Shown here: positions 46,986-48,743 of the stretch, in pieces
How positions within the stretch are numbered: position 1 is the stretch's first letter
How the letters are laid out: each line of letters opens with the position of its first letter
The notes under the pieces: generated by a model
What the model was told of the DNA's origin: nothing
The model's database searches: none
Seen by the model: the letters and a program-made list of their open reading frames with translations, nothing else
Translations under genes and position numbers: made by a program
From: Frankia gtarii
Lineage (GTDB): Bacteria; Actinomycetota; Actinomycetes; Frankiales; Frankiaceae
Assembly (NCBI RefSeq): GCF_025403375.1
Contig: NZ_JAMPTM010000020.1
Coordinates: forward strand, 1-48,743
DNA length: 48,743 nucleotides
Direction of reading: 5' to 3'

Positions 46986-48743
46986 GTGGGGCCACGCACG
47001 CTGCTCGATGCGCTGACGGACCTGGCTGTGGTCGTCGGTGCGGACGGTCATGTCACCGACCTGGGTGCCGCGGCCCGCACGTTCCTCGGTGACCGGATCC
47101 CCCGCGACCCGCACCTGCGGGACCTCATCGAGGTCGTCGACCCGGCGTTCCGCGCGGCGCTCGACGAGGCCGTCACGGCCGCGTTGGCGCAGTCCGGGCA
47201 GTGGCGCGGCTCCGTGGGGCTGGTCGACCCCACCGGGGCGACCGTGCCCCACCACGTGACCATCCGGCGCGATCCGGACGGCGGGCTGGTCCTGCTCGCC
47301 CGCGACACCACCGACCAGCGCGCCCGCGAGATCGCCGAGAACGACTCCCGGGCCAAGGACGAGCTGATCGCGCGCCTGGGCCACGAGCTGCGCACCCCCC
47401 TCAACGCGATGCTCGGCTTCGCCCAGCTACTGGAGCTGGAGCCACTCACCCCCGACCTGCACGACGACGTCGAACGGATCATCACCGGCGGCCGGCACAT
47501 GCAGGCGCTCATCGACGACGTACTGGACCTGGCTCGGCTGCGCGCGGGTCGCGGCGACATCAACAAGGGCCCGGTCAACGTCCTCGACATCGTCCAGGGC
47601 GTGGTGGAGCTGGTCGAACCGCTCGCCGCCCAGCGCAGCATCCGGCGCGTGATCGACCCGGCCGTGCCGCTCATCGCCGACGCGGACCGCCGCCGGCTGT
47701 GGCAGGTGCTGCTCAACCTGGTCGGCAACGCCCTGAAGTACGGCCGCGAGGGCGGCAGCGTGCGGGTCGGCATCGTGCCGATCACCGGCTCCCGGATCCG
47801 CATCGAGGTCGAGGACGACGGCGCGGGCCTGTCCCCGCGGGCGATCGACCGGTTGTTCCGTCCGTTCGAGCGGCTCGGCGCCGAGCGCAGCGGGATCGAG
47901 GGCAGCGGGCTGGGGCTCGCCCTGTCCCACGCCCTGGTCACCGCCATGGGCGGGGTGCTGACCGTCGCCAGCCGGTACGGGGTCGGCAGCGTGTTCGCCG
48001 TCGTGCTCGACGCCGTCGACATGCGCTTCGAGGACCCCGACGAGGACGACGACGGTTTCGGTGATCATCTCGGCGGCTCCGGCTCCGGCTACCGCGAAGC
48101 GGGGTACGGCCAGTCGGGGTACGGCCAGTCGGGGTACGGCGACGCCGGCCATGGGCGCGCTCATTACGCCGAGACCGGTCACGAACGCGCCGGTCACAGC
48201 AAGTCGGGGTACGGCCAGTCGGGGTACGGCCAGTCGGGGTACGGCGAAGCCGGCAACGGGCGGGCCCGCCGGGACGGTGCCGTCGAGGGTGCCTACGGAG
48301 GGCGGCACGCGGGCGTCTCCGGGGTCGGTGGGGGGAACGGCCCGGCCACGGCCGGGCGCCGGGCGGCTCCCGGTGGTTTTCGGGTCGTGCACGTCAGCGG
48401 GGACCCGGCCGTGCGGGCAGCGGTCGCGGACATGCTCACCGGGAGCCTGTCCGCCGACCCGGTCACCGTGCCGCGGGCGGCCCTCGCGGTCGACGCGGTG
48501 CGCCGCGCGCGGCCGGCGTTCATCCTGCTCGACCACGACCTGCCCGACGCGACCGCACCCGAACTGCTCGCCCAGCTCGCGGCGGACCCCACCGCGGCCG
48601 CCATTCCGGCCTTCGTTCTCACCGAGGACACCGACCCTCACGAACGCGCCATTCTGCGCCGCGCCGGGGCGGTCGACATCCTCGCCCTCCCGCTGGAACC
48701 GGCGAGCCTGGTGGCCGCCGCGACCGCCCTCACCGCCGCGGTG
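46986..48743 (+). CDS. Hybrid sensor histidine kinase (partial)
   Basis: The gene runs off the right edge, so 586 codons are present with no stop. The layout is: PAS-like sensor region (1-115), HisKA with phosphorylated His133 in HELRTPLN, an HATPase domain (about 230-345) with the NALKYG N box, DDGAGLS and SGLGLALS, a low-complexity linker of SGYGQ repeats (about 370-425), and a receiver-like domain (about 460-586) with candidate phosphoacceptor Asp516 in LLDHDLPD. No transmembrane segment is seen, so it is soluble. GTG at 46986 has GAGG five bases upstream. The signal and output partner are unknown. Confidence 0.88.
   Translation, partial: MGPRTLLDALTDLAVVVGADGHVTDLGAAARTFLGDRIPRDPHLRDLIEVVDPAFRAALDEAVTAALAQSGQWRGSVGLVDPTGATVPHHVTIRRDPDGGLVLLARDTTDQRAREIAENDSRAKDELIARLGHELRTPLNAMLGFAQLLELEPLTPDLHDDVERIITGGRHMQALIDDVLDLARLRAGRGDINKGPVNVLDIVQGVVELVEPLAAQRSIRRVIDPAVPLIADADRRRLWQVLLNLVGNALKYGREGGSVRVGIVPITGSRIRIEVEDDGAGLSPRAIDRLFRPFERLGAERSGIEGSGLGLALSHALVTAMGGVLTVASRYGVGSVFAVVLDAVDMRFEDPDEDDDGFGDHLGGSGSGYREAGYGQSGYGQSGYGDAGHGRAHYAETGHERAGHSKSGYGQSGYGQSGYGEAGNGRARRDGAVEGAYGGRHAGVSGVGGGNGPATAGRRAAPGGFRVVHVSGDPAVRAAVADMLTGSLSADPVTVPRAALAVDAVRRARPAFILLDHDLPDATAPELLAQLAADPTAAAIPAFVLTEDTDPHERAILRRAGAVDILALPLEPASLVAAATALTAAV
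48098..48246. repeat. 15-bp repeats encoding SGYGQ
   Basis: Copies of TCGGGGTACGGCCAG occur in two clusters (about 48098-48140 and 48203-48246). They encode the Gly/Tyr/Gln/Ser linker of the histidine kinase. Confidence 0.85.

Noticed and set aside
47427-48641. 404-codon minus-strand frame with VPRLAVPRLAV repeats
   Set aside because: It is the reverse reading of the SGYGQ linker repeats in the histidine kinase, not a separate repeat protein.

Overview
The window is about 70% GC, dense in GTG starts and Ala/Gly/Pro-rich linkers, and carries gene sets typical of Actinobacteria: a mycofactocin-type creatininase, the GlgE-TreS-Mak-GlgB alpha-glucan operon, Ter stress proteins, and a long N-terminally extended secreted glycosidase. 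Gene style and content fit Frankia or a close relative. That is inference from the sequence alone; no database search was possible.

Layout. (1) Positions 1-640 look like the upstream leader of a ribosomal RNA operon on the minus strand, with the 16S gene just beyond the left edge: two TTGACA-type promoters sharing a 13-base core, and a TTGAGAACTCAA processing/boxA-like element. (2) 1.4-3 kb: a two-gene plus-strand unit, an MftE-like creatininase overlapping a mycofactocin-type SDR. (3) 3-10 kb: an ROK sugar kinase, etfBA ending at a clear terminator, an NsdA-like TPR regulator with a perfect 14-bp palindrome before its start, a membrane-anchored endonuclease/exonuclease/phosphatase protein, and an enoyl-CoA hydratase. 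(4) 10-17 kb: glgX and glgP convergent on a shared hairpin, then acetyl-CoA synthetase. (5) 17.3-36.1 kb: about 19 kb entirely on the minus strand. In transcription order it holds a TerD protein, a DUF475/TerC-like membrane protein, a second TerD-like protein, a giant GrpE-like protein, an Hsp70 with no helical lid, a 1.2-kb-residue-scale zinc-ribbon/FN3 protein, a secreted GH26-like glycosidase, and a tightly overlapped quartet (HpcH/CitE-like lyase, PRTase-TRSP, StiP-PELOTA, HAD). (6) 36.8-44.8 kb: glgE-treS-mak-glgB on the plus strand. (7) 45-48.7 kb: a thioredoxin/CnoX-like protein, an MTH1187-family thiamine-binding protein, and a hybrid histidine kinase that runs off the right edge.

How the genes work together. 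GlgX and GlgP degrade glycogen; TreS and Mak turn trehalose into maltose-1-phosphate; GlgE polymerises it and GlgB branches the product, so most of the alpha-glucan cycle lies within 35 kb. EtfBA, the enoyl-CoA hydratase and acetyl-CoA synthetase feed acyl and acetate metabolism.

The most novel element is the minus-strand Ter island. The quartet matches the known Ter-linked PRTase operon. Beside it sits a set that looks like a dedicated chaperone machine: lidless Hsp70, GrpE-like exchange factor with a roughly 650-residue disordered N-terminal region, and a zinc-ribbon/FN3 protein with a possible degenerate J-like segment, transcribed behind a TerD-family gene. I know of no characterised system with this composition.
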